Shown here: piece after piece, positions 7,057 to 15,862 of the stretch
How positions within the stretch are numbered: the first letter of the stretch is position 1
Layout of the letters: the number at the start of each line of letters is the position of its first letter
Origin: Flavimaricola sp.
GTDB lineage: Bacteria; Pseudomonadota; Alphaproteobacteria; Rhodobacterales; Rhodobacteraceae
Direction of reading: 5' to 3'
Length of the DNA: 41,647 nt
Assembly (NCBI GenBank): GCA_029255105.1
Contig: JAQWWH010000086.1
Location: 1 to 41,647 of the forward strand
Notes under the pieces: generated by a model
Told to the model about the DNA's origin: nothing
Seen by the model: the letters and a program-made list of their open reading frames with translations, nothing else
Databases searched by the model: none
Made by a program: the position numbers and the translations under genes

Positions 7057-8484
7057 ATGGAAGTCGCTCTTCTTTTTGCCCTGATCATCGGCCTTCTGCT
7101 GATCGGGGTTCCTATCGCGGTGAGCCTTGGCCTGTCCTCGATCATCTTCCTTTTGGCGTTCTCGGACACCTCGCTGGCCTCGGTGGCCCAGTCGCTCTAC
7201 CAGGCGATGGCGGGGCACTATACCCTGCTGGCGATCCCGTTCTTTGTGCTGGCGTCGTCCTTCATGTCGACAGGCGGGGTGGCCAAACGGATCATCCGCT
7301 TTGCAATCGCCTGCGTAGGCCATTTGCAGGGTGGTCTGGCCATTGCGGGCGTCATGGCCTGTATGATGTTCGCGGCCCTCTCCGGGTCCAGCCCGGCGAC
7401 CGTTGTGGCCATCGGATCGATCGTGATCGCGGCGATGCGGCAGGTGGGCTACACCAAGGACTTTGCTGCCGGTGTGATTTGTAACGCCGGCACGCTGGGC
7501 ATCCTGATCCCCCCCTCTATCGTTATGGTGGTTTACGCCAGTGCCACCGATGTGTCGGTCGGGCGGATGTTTCTGGCCGGTGTCATCCCGGGCCTTCTGG
7601 CTGGTCTGATGCTGATGGTGACGATCTATGTGATCGCCCGTATTCGGAACATGCCAAAGGGTGAGTGGCAGGGCTGGGCCGAGATCTTTGCCGCGTTCCG
7701 GGATGCTGCCTGGGGTCTTTTGCTTATTCTGATCATCATGGGGGGCATCTATGGCTTTCCCGCGATCCGGTTCCAGGAAGGGCTGAGCCTGATCTACTGG
7801 CAGGGCGGCATCTTTACCCCGACAGAAGCCGCAGCCGTTGCCGCGATCTACGCCTTTATCGTGGCGACCTACATCTATCGCGACATGGGCCCGCTGGCCG
7901 CCGGTCCGGATGGCAAGCCGATCCCGCTCTGGCGCAAGCCGCAGGCGCTGATCACCGGTTTTTTTCATGCCGATACCCGCGCAACCCTTTTCGAGGGCGG
8001 CAAGCTGACCGTGACCCTGATGTTCATCATCGCCAATGCGCTGATCCTCAAGCACGTGCTGACCGATGAGCAGATCCCGCAGCACATCGCCGAGGCGATG
8101 CTGGGGGCGGGCCTTGGGCCGGTGACCTTCCTGATCATGGTCAACGTGATCCTGCTGATCGGCGGTCAGTTCATGGAGCCGTCAGGCCTGATCGTCATCG
8201 TGGCGCCTCTGGTGTTTCCGATTGCCATTTCGCTTGGCATCGATCCCATTCACCTTGGCATCATCATGGTGGTGAACATGGAGATCGGGATGATCACCCC
8301 GCCGGTCGGTCTGAACCTGTTCGTCACCAGCGGCGTGGCGGGCATGTCGATGATGGCGGTTGTCCGCGCGGCCCTGCCGTTCCTGGCCGTTCTTTTCGTC
8401 TTCCTGATCCTGATCACCTATATCCCGCAGATCTCGATCTGGTTGCCGACCCTTGTGATGGGGCCGGAGATCATCATCAATTAG
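7057..8484 (+). CDS. dctM: TRAP transporter large permease, DctM
   Basis: The sodium-driven channel subunit, 475 residues, with about twelve hydrophobic helices. It begins with a typical DctM N-terminus (LLIGVPIAVSLGLSS). Further family motifs are SGSSPATVVAIGS, AGTLGILIPPS and a C-terminal MEIGMITPPVGLNLFV. A polar stretch of about 50 residues near 280-310 (around PLAAGPDGKPIPLWRKP) makes it longer than the usual 425-440. It forms the transport unit with DctP and DctQ. A 12-base-pair hairpin lies downstream at 8528. Confidence 0.93.
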   Translation: MEVALLFALIIGLLLIGVPIAVSLGLSSIIFLLAFSDTSLASVAQSLYQAMAGHYTLLAIPFFVLASSFMSTGGVAKRIIRFAIACVGHLQGGLAIAGVMACMMFAALSGSSPATVVAIGSIVIAAMRQVGYTKDFAAGVICNAGTLGILIPPSIVMVVYASATDVSVGRMFLAGVIPGLLAGLMLMVTIYVIARIRNMPKGEWQGWAEIFAAFRDAAWGLLLILIIMGGIYGFPAIRFQEGLSLIYWQGGIFTPTEAAAVAAIYAFIVATYIYRDMGPLAAGPDGKPIPLWRKPQALITGFFHADTRATLFEGGKLTVTLMFIIANALILKHVLTDEQIPQHIAEAMLGAGLGPVTFLIMVNVILLIGGQFMEPSGLIVIVAPLVFPIAISLGIDPIHLGIIMVVNMEIGMITPPVGLNLFVTSGVAGMSMMAVVRAALPFLAVLFVFLILITYIPQISIWLPTLVMGPEIIIN

Positions 8485-8527
8485 CGTGGTTCAGCGGAGC
8501 GCTACCGCGCAAGCTGTTTGCATCCCG

Positions 8528-8562
8528 TGGCGCGGCGATACCTTGACCGGATCGCCGCGCCA
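8528..8562 (+). terminator. Hairpin terminator after dctM
   Basis: TGGCGCGGCGAT (8528-8539) pairs perfectly with ATCGCCGCGCCA (8551-8562) around an 11-base loop, followed by TTGGTTTG. It is suited to end transcription of dctM and could serve tpiA from the other side. Confidence 0.7.
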
Positions 8563-8577
8563 TTGGTTTGGGCGGGA

Positions 8578-8597
8578 GCCTCCGGCGGGGATATTTA
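8578..8597. repeat. Dispersed intergenic motif, copy 2 (GCCTCCGGCGGGGATATTTA)
   Basis: Identical over 20 bases to 234-253, and in the same setting: 14 bases beyond the stop codon of a minus-strand gene (tpiA here, the P450 there), between convergent genes. Confidence 0.6.
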
Positions 8598-8611
8598 GAG
8601 CGAGATGAGGA

Positions 8612-9355
8612 TCAGGCGTTTTCGAGTGCCGTTACGATCGGGGAGAAGTCGCTGGCCTTCAGGCTTGCGCCGCCGACCAAGGCCCCGTCCACGTCGTCGA
8701 TGCCGAAGATCTCGGCGGCATTGCCGGCCTTGACCGACCCGCCGTAGAGGATCCGCATGTCGCCGCCTTGGGCAAAGCGGTCCACGAGCGCGGCCCGAAG
8801 GTTGGCATGGACCTCGCCGATCTGGTCTACGGTGGCGGTGAGCCCGGTGCCGATGGCCCAGACCGGTTCATAGGCGACCACCGTATTGTCGGCAGTGCAG
8901 CCTTCGGGCAGGGAGCCCGCGAGTTGGTCCGCCAGCACCGTCAACGTGTCGCCCGCTTCGCGCTGGGCCAGCGTTTCGCCGATGCAGATCACCGCGATGA
9001 GCCCGGCTGCCTGCGCGGCGACAGCCTTGTCGTGGACGATGGCGCTGGTTTCAAAGTGGTCCTGCCGCCGTTCCGAATGTCCCAGAATGACGTAGCTGGC
9101 GCCTGCGTCCAGAAGCATGGCGGCGGAGATGTCGCCTGTATGGGCGCCGCTGGCGGCGCAGTGGCAATCCTGGCCGCCAATGGCAAGGGCATGCCCTTCT
9201 GCTGCCTCGCTGGCCCGTGCCAGCAGCGTGGCGGGCGGGCAGAGCAGCAGGTCCACGGATGGTTCAGGATGGGACTGCATCAGGGCCGCAACCTCGGCCA
9301 GGGCCTCGGCTGTGCCGTTCATCTTCCAGTTTCCGGCGGCGAGTTTGCGGCGCAT
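8612..9355 (-). CDS. tpiA: Triosephosphate isomerase
   Basis: Glycolytic enzyme of 247 residues that interconverts dihydroxyacetone phosphate and glyceraldehyde 3-phosphate. The N-terminal NWKMNG (with the substrate-binding Lys), the active-site histidine in GHSERR, and [11 protein letters not shown] with the catalytic Glu are all present. The C-terminal phosphate-binding loops LYGGSV and [10 protein letters not shown] are intact. It lies last in a minus-strand run behind the sufA-like and sufT genes, with 48 bases separating it from the former. No defect is seen. Confidence 0.97.
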   Translation of the reverse strand: MRRKLAAGNWKMNGTAEALAEVAALMQSHPEPSVDLLLCPPATLLARASEAAEGHALAIGGQDCHCAASGAHTGDISAAMLLDAGASYVILGHSERRQDHFETSAIVHDKAVAAQAAGLIAVICIGETLAQREAGDTLTVLADQLAGSLPEGCTADNTVVAYEPVWAIGTGLTATVDQIGEVHANLRAALVDRFAQGGDMRILYGGSVKAGNAAEIFGIDDVDGALVGGASLKASDFSPIVTALENA

Positions 9356-9403
9356 TATTATCTCGTTTCAGTGGGAACTTGGGGGACCGCAAAAGCGTCC
9401 GGT

Positions 9404-9769
9404 TTAGCCTTGGGCGGTCAGGTTTTCGTCGAACTTGATCGACTCGCCGCAGCCGCAGGCATCGACCACGTTCGGATTGCGAAACTTGAAGCCGGATTCC
9501 AGAAGTGAGGTTTCGTAGTCGATCTCGGTTCCAAAAAGGAACATCTGGGCCATGGGGGCGATCATCACCCGTGCCCCTTCCTGTTCGACGACCTCGTCCA
9601 TGGAATTGACCTCTGTCACATATTCCATGGTGTATTCCATGCCCGCACATCCGCCCTTTTTGACGCCGATACGCAGCCCTTCGTGGCTGTCGCGTGCCAT
9701 GAGCTTTGCGATCTGGGCGGCGGCCCTTGGGGTGATGGTCACGGCCTGCTTGCCTGGAATGCCGAACAT
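9404..9769 (-). CDS. sufA: HesB/IscA/SufA-family iron-sulfur assembly protein
   Basis: A-type iron-sulfur carrier of 121 residues. The three conserved cysteines are Cys41 (GGCAGMEY), Cys105 and Cys107 (ACGCGESI). The family accepts clusters from the SUF or ISC scaffold and hands them to apoproteins in the cytoplasm. It follows sufT on the same strand with a 64-base gap, the usual order at the end of alphaproteobacterial suf operons, but no sufBCDS genes lie in this window. The symbol is assigned by family; erpA or iscA would fit the sequence almost as well. Confidence 0.9.
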   Translation of the reverse strand: MFGIPGKQAVTITPRAAAQIAKLMARDSHEGLRIGVKKGGCAGMEYTMEYVTEVNSMDEVVEQEGARVMIAPMAQMFLFGTEIDYETSLLESGFKFRNPNVVDACGCGESIKFDENLTAQG

Positions 9770-9833
9770 GAGAAGTCTCCTTTGCGTACCAAGGTAGGCC
9801 CGATGGCGTGTCCGCTCAAGAGGGCGAGGCGGG

Positions 9834-10190
9834 TTACATGAACCCCAATTCCAATCGAGCCTCGTCGGACATCATTTCCATGCCCCATTGAGGTTCCCAG
9901 ACCAGATCCACATCCACCTGTTTCACCCCGGCGACCGGTTCGATGGCCGAGGCAACCCAGCCGGGCATCTCGCCTGCGACGGGGCATCCGGGAGCTGTCA
10001 GCGTCATGGCCACGTTGACCGCGTTCTCATCCGAGATCTCGATCGTGTAGACCAGTCCGAGGTCGTAGATATTGACCGGAATTTCCGGGTCATAGACCGT
10101 GCGGCAGGCCTCGACGACGGCGTCGTAGAGCGGATGGTCGGTGCTGGACGGCGCGATCAGGGGCGTGCCTTCGAGTTGAGTGTCGGCCAT
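9834..10190 (-). CDS. sufT: MIP18-family (DUF59) iron-sulfur maturation protein SufT
   Basis: A protein of 118 residues, almost all of it the MIP18 domain. The motif DPEIPVNIYDLGLVY is followed by MTLTAPGCPVAGEMP, which contains the family's conserved Cys. SufT proteins help deliver iron-sulfur clusters, especially under high demand. The ATG at 10190 is chosen over a TTG seven codons upstream because AGGA lies about 11 bases before it. It sits directly upstream of the sufA-like gene on the same strand. Confidence 0.9.
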   Translation of the reverse strand: MADTQLEGTPLIAPSSTDHPLYDAVVEACRTVYDPEIPVNIYDLGLVYTIEISDENAVNVAMTLTAPGCPVAGEMPGWVASAIEPVAGVKQVDVDLVWEPQWGMEMMSDEARLELGFM

Positions 10191-10338
10191 GAGATGGTGG
10201 TTCCTGTTCAAGAAATCCTGACAGAAGATATAGGGTTTAGGCGTCGCAGGGTAAAGGGGGGCGTTTGCCCGGTAACCTATCCGTGCCCGTTTCTGGCTGT
10301 TTCACCCTGGCGCGCCCCTTGCGGCGTGGTACCTAGCG

Positions 10339-11004
10339 CTAGCTTTCATCATCCGAAAAGAGCCAGCCGGCCAGTGCCGCAGCGATCAGGGCGCCGGCAA
10401 TCTGGGCCAGCAGAAAGCCAGGCAGGTCGTTGGGGCGGATGCCTGTGAATGTGTCACTGAAGCTGCGCGCAATCGCGACTGCTGGATTGGCGAAGGAGGT
10501 CGATGCTGTGAACCAGTATGCGGCCGAAATGTAGAGCCCAACCATCCATGGCACGGCCTGCGGGGCATGCCGCACCCCGGCAAAGATGGCAAAGACCAGT
10601 CCGAAGGTTGCCACCCCTTCTGACAGCCATTGTGCAGGCCCGGTCCGGATTGTCATCGAGGCCTGCAGGATGTCCTGTTCGAACATCGCATGCGCCAGCA
10701 GCGCGCCGACGATGCCGCCCACGATCTGCACCAAGACATAGGGTGCCACATCGCTGACCTGGGCCTTGCGCCGCAGGGCCAGCGCGATGGTGACAGCCGG
10801 GTTGAAATGGGCGCCTGAAACCGGACCGAGCGCGGTGATCAGCACCACGAGGATCGCCCCGGTGGCGAGTGTGTTGCCCAGCAGGATCAGGGCCACGTCA
10901 TCTGTAAGTTGCGCAGCCATGATCCCGGATCCGACGACGGCGCAGACCAGAAGCATTGTGCCAAGGGCTTCTGCGACAAGGCGTTGAGGGGGCGAGGATG
11001 TCAT
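10339..11004 (-). CDS. Aquaporin / MIP-family channel
   Basis: Six-helix membrane channel of 221 residues with two NPA half-helices: GAHFNPAVTIA (Asn68-Ala70) and FANPAVAIARSFSDTF (Asn173-Ala175). The residue after the second NPA is Val, not the Arg found in classic water channels, so the selectivity filter is atypical. Related proteins in Rhizobiales and Rhodobacterales often sit in arsenic operons (AqpS type), but no ars genes are present here. The substrate (water, glycerol, arsenite or another small solute) is therefore open. It faces the gltB-like gene across a 352-base gap. Confidence 0.9.
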   Translation of the reverse strand: MTSSPPQRLVAEALGTMLLVCAVVGSGIMAAQLTDDVALILLGNTLATGAILVVLITALGPVSGAHFNPAVTIALALRRKAQVSDVAPYVLVQIVGGIVGALLAHAMFEQDILQASMTIRTGPAQWLSEGVATFGLVFAIFAGVRHAPQAVPWMVGLYISAAYWFTASTSFANPAVAIARSFSDTFTGIRPNDLPGFLLAQIAGALIAAALAGWLFSDDES

Positions 11005-11356
11005 CGTCTTTCATGTCCTTCTGGCCAGCCCCGGATACTCCGGCGGCTCAACATCATGTTGTTCTTGCGAGGACGTGTCGGACGCGCCCTCAATTACCAA
11101 ACAAGGACCCAGGATGCCGCGGGGTCTGCGAAACCGGAAAAGAACCGACGAAATCTACTTTGGCCTTAAGGGTCAACAAACCGACATCTAAGGCTTTGGT
11201 AGAGCGGGCAAATGCGGTTGGTCAACGATTGCAACACCTGTCCCCAAGAAAACTTGACACTGTGCCTTCAAAGTATTGGCCTATGACGGTGTTGTGGTCC
11301 GTTGCGTCGATTAGCGAGGTCGGCTGCACAAGAATGTCACAAGGGGTGCCTTATCG
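11005..11356. other. Intergenic region between divergent genes
   Basis: This 352-base gap separates the divergent aquaporin and FMN-enzyme genes and holds no convincing gene. A good -35 box, TTGACA, lies at 11254-11259 on the plus strand. The sequence 17 bases downstream is only a poor -10, so this promoter for the downstream gene is tentative. The ribosome site AAGGGG (11341-11346) belongs to the downstream gene. Confidence 0.4.
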
Positions 11357-13012
11357 ATGCGTTATCTTCACCTGATACTCGAAGTCCGGTTCCTGCCCCT
11401 GACCCTTGCTGCGGTGGCCGTGTTGGCCGGCGCTGTGCTGGTTCTGGCCAATCCGTCCCTTGCCGATCTGGGCTGGGTCGGGGTCCTCTTGGGCCTTGCC
11501 GTGCTGGCCCTTGGTTTGCGCGATCTGACCCAAACCCGTCATGCCATCCTGCGCAACTATCCTGTGGCCGCCCATCTGCGGTTTCTTTTGGAGGGCATCC
11601 GCCCCGAGATGCGCCAGTACTTCTTTGAGGGCGACAAGGATGGTGCCCCCTTTACCCGCGACAAGCGGGCCATCGTTTATCAGCGGGCCAAGCGCGAATT
11701 GGACAAGCGTCCCTTTGGCACCCAATTCGACGTCTATGAGGAGCAGTACGAGTGGCTGCAGCATTCCCTTGTTCCTGCCCGGCCGGTGACGGAAGGGGCG
11801 CTGCGTGTCACTGTCGGGGACCCCGGCGTCTGCACAAAGCCCTATTCGGCCTCTGTCCTGAACATCTCGGCGATGAGCTATGGGGCCTTGTCCCCCAATG
11901 CGGTTCTGGCGATGAACCATGGGGCCCGGATGGCGGGCTTTGCCCATGACACCGGCGAGGGCGGCGTGTCGCCCTATCACCGCGAGCATGGCGGCGACCT
12001 GATCTGGGAGATCGGGTCAGGCTACTTTGGCTGCCGCACACCCGAAGGCGCCTTTGATCCCGAGATGTTTGCCACGACCGCGCGGGACCCGCAGATCAAG
12101 ATGATCGAGCTGAAGCTAAGCCAAGGGGCCAAGCCCGGTCATGGCGGTGTCCTGCCTGCTGCCAAGATCACGCCCGAGATTTCGCGCATTCGGGGCGTTC
12201 CGATGGGAGTGGATTGCGTGTCACCGGCCAGCCATTCCGTCTTTTCGACGCCATTAGAGCTGATCGCCTTTCTGGGCCAGTTGCGCGAGCTTTCGGGGGG
12301 CAAGCCTGTCGGCTTTAAGCTGTGCGTCGGCCACCCGTGGGAGTTTCTGGCGATTTGCAAGGCGATGGTCGAAACCGGGAGCGTTCCTGACTTTATCGTC
12401 GTTGATGGCAAGGAAGGCGGCACCGGGGCTGCCCCGCTTGAGTTTATGGACCACGTCGGCATGCCGCTGCGGGACGGGTTGACGCTTGTGCACAATGCCC
12501 TTGTTGGCTGCAACCTGCGCGACCGTATCCGCATCGGTGCCTCGGGCAAGATCATATCGGCCTTTGACATGGCCCGCGTCATGGCGCTGGGGGCGGATTG
12601 GTGCAACTCGGCCCGGGGGTTCATGTTCGCGGTGGGCTGCATTCAGGCGCAGGCCTGTCATACCGGGCATTGCCCGACAGGCGTCACCTCGGCCGATCCC
12701 TTGCGCCAACGGGCACTCGTGGTGACGGACAAATCCCAGCGGGTCGCCAACTTTCATCGCAACACCGTGCTTGCGCTGGGGGAACTGGTGGCGGCGGCTG
12801 GTCTGGACCATCCGGGCGCATTGCGGCCCCACCACTTTCAGCGGCGCGGGGCGTCGGACCGGGTGGTGACCTATGCCGATCAGTACGAGATGCTGGTGCC
12901 CGGGCAGTTGCTAAGCGATCCGGACAGCTCTCCCCGCTTTGGCGGGGCTTGGGCGATGGCGCAGTCGGCCAGTTTCGCACCGTTTCACAACCCCAAAGAA
13001 GCGGTGGTCTAG
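11357..13012 (+). CDS. FMN-binding glutamate synthase family protein (membrane-anchored)
   Basis: A protein of 551 residues. Two N-terminal membrane helices (about 10-30 and 36-52) are followed by the FMN and 2-oxoglutarate barrel domain of glutamate synthase. Signature segments include SAMSYGALSPNA, KLSQGAKPGHGG, VDGKEGGTGAAP and the cysteine cluster GCIQAQACHTGHCPTG, with Cys428, Cys434 and Cys439 suited to a 3Fe-4S centre. The glutaminase domain of true GltB is absent, so it is not a complete glutamate synthase. Stand-alone proteins of this kind are common and mostly uncharacterised; an FMN oxidoreductase role is the safe call. It is convergent with the MFS gene, 7 bases apart. Confidence 0.9.
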   Translation: MRYLHLILEVRFLPLTLAAVAVLAGAVLVLANPSLADLGWVGVLLGLAVLALGLRDLTQTRHAILRNYPVAAHLRFLLEGIRPEMRQYFFEGDKDGAPFTRDKRAIVYQRAKRELDKRPFGTQFDVYEEQYEWLQHSLVPARPVTEGALRVTVGDPGVCTKPYSASVLNISAMSYGALSPNAVLAMNHGARMAGFAHDTGEGGVSPYHREHGGDLIWEIGSGYFGCRTPEGAFDPEMFATTARDPQIKMIELKLSQGAKPGHGGVLPAAKITPEISRIRGVPMGVDCVSPASHSVFSTPLELIAFLGQLRELSGGKPVGFKLCVGHPWEFLAICKAMVETGSVPDFIVVDGKEGGTGAAPLEFMDHVGMPLRDGLTLVHNALVGCNLRDRIRIGASGKIISAFDMARVMALGADWCNSARGFMFAVGCIQAQACHTGHCPTGVTSADPLRQRALVVTDKSQRVANFHRNTVLALGELVAAAGLDHPGALRPHHFQRRGASDRVVTYADQYEMLVPGQLLSDPDSSPRFGGAWAMAQSASFAPFHNPKEAVV

Positions 13013-13019
13013 GCGCAGC

Positions 13020-14261
13020 CTATTCGGCGGCAGCCAGATCACCGGCTGGGTCTGACGGCCTTAACCGCGCCTCGCCCAGGCGCGGGTGCAACCGGCTGGC
13101 GATGCCCCATGCCACAAGACAGGCCGTTCCGGCAGCGACAAAGATCCCCGCAATGGGGGCGGCCAGAAGGATCAGCCAGGCAATGCCCGGCGTCGCAATC
13201 CCGGACACATCCCGGAACGAGGAATAGACCGCCGACATCTCGGTCCGTTCCGAGGGTTTGACGGCCATCAGGAAGGGCAGGCCGGCGCAGATGTCCAACA
13301 GGATCAGAAAGAAACTGCCCGCGAACAGCAAAACGACCGTCGCCCAGGGGACCGCTGCCCCGAGGCCCGCACCGGCAAAAAGGATTGCGCAGGCCATGAA
13401 ACCGGTCCGAACCGAATAGCGCACCGACCGCGCCTGCATCCAGCGCAGCATGAAGGGCGACAGGAACAGGGCGGCGTTGGTGACCGACAACAGGATACCG
13501 CCCAACTGGTCGCCCAGATTATTCTCGACGGCAAAGATAGGCAGGTACACCACATAGGCCCACCAGCCGCAGGACCGGATGACAGCGAACAGCCAGCCTG
13601 CCACAAGGCGGGGCTGTTGAAAGAACCGGCCCAGAAAGGCCAGCGGATTTGGCGGCGGTTTGCGCGCCCGGGTAATCAGCTTGCCGTTGCCCATCCGCAT
13701 ATAGACGAAGGCCGCCAGCATGAAGGCCGCCGAGAGGCCGGAGATCAGGAATGGTGCAGGTCGCCACCAGCCCCAAAGGACCACGCCCAGCACCGGCCCG
13801 ACCGTCCAGCCTGCCGCGGAATAGAACATCCGCGTGGTTTCGCATTTGCCCAATTCGATCCGGGAAATGTAGTCCAGCACATAGGCGTTGAAGCAGACAA
13901 AGGTGATCACCGTCGCCACAGAGTTGGTGGCAAGGGCCAGCACGATCGCCTCGGGCGTGCCGACGATGGCAAGGGCCGATCCCAGGATGTATCCCGATGC
14001 GCCGATCCCATACATCCAGCGTCGGGGGATGTAGCGGTTCAGAAACGGGACAAGCAGACCCGCAGTCAGCGAGATGATCCCGATGGCAAAGTAGATGGAA
14101 CTGACCAGCGCCGCGTCCCGAAGCGCGTCATACATTGCGACCGGATAGACCGAGATGAGCATGCCGCGCGTCGCCGCTTCGAACCCCGCAAGGGTGGCAA
14201 ACCCCCGGACCGAGGGCGCAGGCGCGTGACGCAGCCATTCAGGTATTCGGCGTTCAAACAT
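13020..14261 (-). CDS. MFS transporter
   Basis: Membrane protein of 413 residues with about twelve hydrophobic segments in two halves joined by a basic loop (about 196-210, RARKPPPNP). Short basic stretches after helix 2 (NRYIPRRW) resemble the MFS loop 2-3 signature. No binding residues point to a substrate, and no neighbour suggests one. The gene is divergent from tgt with 260 bases between; that gap shows no further gene. Confidence 0.85.
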   Translation of the reverse strand: MFERRIPEWLRHAPAPSVRGFATLAGFEAATRGMLISVYPVAMYDALRDAALVSSIYFAIGIISLTAGLLVPFLNRYIPRRWMYGIGASGYILGSALAIVGTPEAIVLALATNSVATVITFVCFNAYVLDYISRIELGKCETTRMFYSAAGWTVGPVLGVVLWGWWRPAPFLISGLSAAFMLAAFVYMRMGNGKLITRARKPPPNPLAFLGRFFQQPRLVAGWLFAVIRSCGWWAYVVYLPIFAVENNLGDQLGGILLSVTNAALFLSPFMLRWMQARSVRYSVRTGFMACAILFAGAGLGAAVPWATVVLLFAGSFFLILLDICAGLPFLMAVKPSERTEMSAVYSSFRDVSGIATPGIAWLILLAAPIAGIFVAAGTACLVAWGIASRLHPRLGEARLRPSDPAGDLAAAE

Positions 14262-14521
14262 GTTTGAGGCATTTCAAAGCAGTTGACCCAAGCATTGCGC
14301 GTTCGCCTGTCCCGGTCTGTTCGTCCCGCGACATCAAGGCAAGAACGCGACACGGTCTGGCGGAAGTGACCTCTACCTGACGCGATAGGCCATGCCGAGC
14401 GATCTTGGCGCGGTCTGTTCAAATCCGAGCTTCTGGTAAAGTCGGTCGACCAAACCGCTCTTTCCTTTTGCGGGGCAAAGCGGCACAAGGCGGGCTGGCA
14501 AAGACAGGGTAAGGCAGATCA

Positions 14522-15652
14522 ATGAGCACAGCTTTCGGGTTCACCTTGAACGCCGTGGACGGCATGGCCCGCACTGGCGTGATTTCGACCCCAAGGGGCG
14601 AGATCCGGACACCGGCCTTCATGCCCGTTGGTACGGCGGCCACGGTAAAGGCCATGATGCCCGAAAGCGTCAAGGCGACCGGGGCTGATATCCTTCTGGG
14701 CAATACCTATCACCTCATGCTGCGCCCGACCGCCGAACGGATCGACCGGCTGGGCGGGCTTCACAAGTTCATGAACTGGGATGGGCCGATCCTGACAGAC
14801 TCGGGCGGGTTTCAGGTGATGAGCCTGGCGGATCTGCGCAAGCTGACCGAACACGGCGTCACCTTCCGGTCCCACGTCGATGGGTCCAAGCACGAGTTGA
14901 CCCCGGAACGGTCGATGGAGATCCAGCGCCTTTTGGGGTCAGACATCGTCATGTGCTTTGACGAATGTCCCGCCCTGCCTGCCACTGACGACCGTGTGGC
15001 CGAAAGCATGCGCCTGTCGATGCGCTGGGCGGCCCGGTCGAAAGAGGCCTTTGGCGACCGGCCGGGACATGCCCTTTTTGGCATCCAGCAGGGCGGGGTG
15101 ACCCAGCACCTGCGCGCCGAAAGCGCAGAGGCGCTGACAGCGATCGGCTTTGACGGCTATGCCGTCGGCGGGCTTGCAGTGGGTGAAGGGCAGGAGGCCA
15201 TGTTCGGAGTGCTGGACTATGCGCCTGCCATGCTGCCGCACGACAAGCCGCGCTACCTGATGGGGGTGGGTAAGCCCGACGACATCGTGGGCGCGGTCAA
15301 GCGCGGGATCGACATGATGGACTGCGTTCTGCCCTCCCGCTCGGGCCGGACGGGGCAGGCCTGGACCCGGCGCGGGCAGGTGAACATCAAGAACGCCCGC
15401 CATCAGGACGATCCACGGCCGCTGGACGAAGATTGCACCTGTCCCGCTTGCCGGTCCTATTCGCGGGCCTACCTGCACCACGTGTTCCGGACGGGTGAGA
15501 TGATTTCGGGCATGCTGCTGACCTGGCACAATCTGCACTATTATCAGGAATTGATGTCCGGCATGCGCACAGCGATCGCACAAAACCGCTTTGCCGAGTT
15601 CGAGACTGCCTTCCACGCCCTCCGCGCAGAAGGGGATATTGAGCCGATTTGA
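14522..15652 (+). CDS. tgt: tRNA-guanine transglycosylase (queuine tRNA-ribosyltransferase)
   Basis: Enzyme of 376 residues that exchanges guanine at the wobble position of GUN-anticodon tRNAs for preQ1, a step of queuosine synthesis. The substrate-binding segment [11 protein letters not shown], the nucleophile region [17 protein letters not shown] (catalytic Asp in MDC) and the zinc site CTCPAC with the downstream His in [10 protein letters not shown] are all present. The length is normal. It precedes lon by 210 bases, and lon probably has its own promoter. No preQ1 riboswitch could be recognised upstream. Confidence 0.96.
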   Translation: MSTAFGFTLNAVDGMARTGVISTPRGEIRTPAFMPVGTAATVKAMMPESVKATGADILLGNTYHLMLRPTAERIDRLGGLHKFMNWDGPILTDSGGFQVMSLADLRKLTEHGVTFRSHVDGSKHELTPERSMEIQRLLGSDIVMCFDECPALPATDDRVAESMRLSMRWAARSKEAFGDRPGHALFGIQQGGVTQHLRAESAEALTAIGFDGYAVGGLAVGEGQEAMFGVLDYAPAMLPHDKPRYLMGVGKPDDIVGAVKRGIDMMDCVLPSRSGRTGQAWTRRGQVNIKNARHQDDPRPLDEDCTCPACRSYSRAYLHHVFRTGEMISGMLLTWHNLHYYQELMSGMRTAIAQNRFAEFETAFHALRAEGDIEPI

Positions 15653-15752
15653 GGCCAGGATCCCTCAGTTCCTCAGGGTCACGGCAGATTTTCATGACAT
15701 CGCGCTTGCGGCACAGAGAATGCGGATGCATGCTTTGCCGAAAGCGGGACTG

Positions 15753-15781
15753 CTTGAAACTGCGTCGTTCTTGCACCAGAT
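15753..15781 (+). promoter_or_regulatory. Candidate heat-shock (RpoH) promoter for lon
   Basis: CTTGAAA (15753-15759), a 14-base spacer and CACCAGAT (15774-15781) resemble the sigma-32 consensus CTTGAAA-N(11-15)-CCCCATnT. It lies 82 bases upstream of the lon start, and lon is a classical heat-shock gene. The -10 half matches only partly. Confidence 0.4.
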
Positions 15782-15862
15782 AGAGTGATCTGGACAGGAG
15801 ACGGCCCAAGGGTTGCCGATAATCGGGACCGCGGCTGTCTTGCCAAGAATAAGGATACGAGC

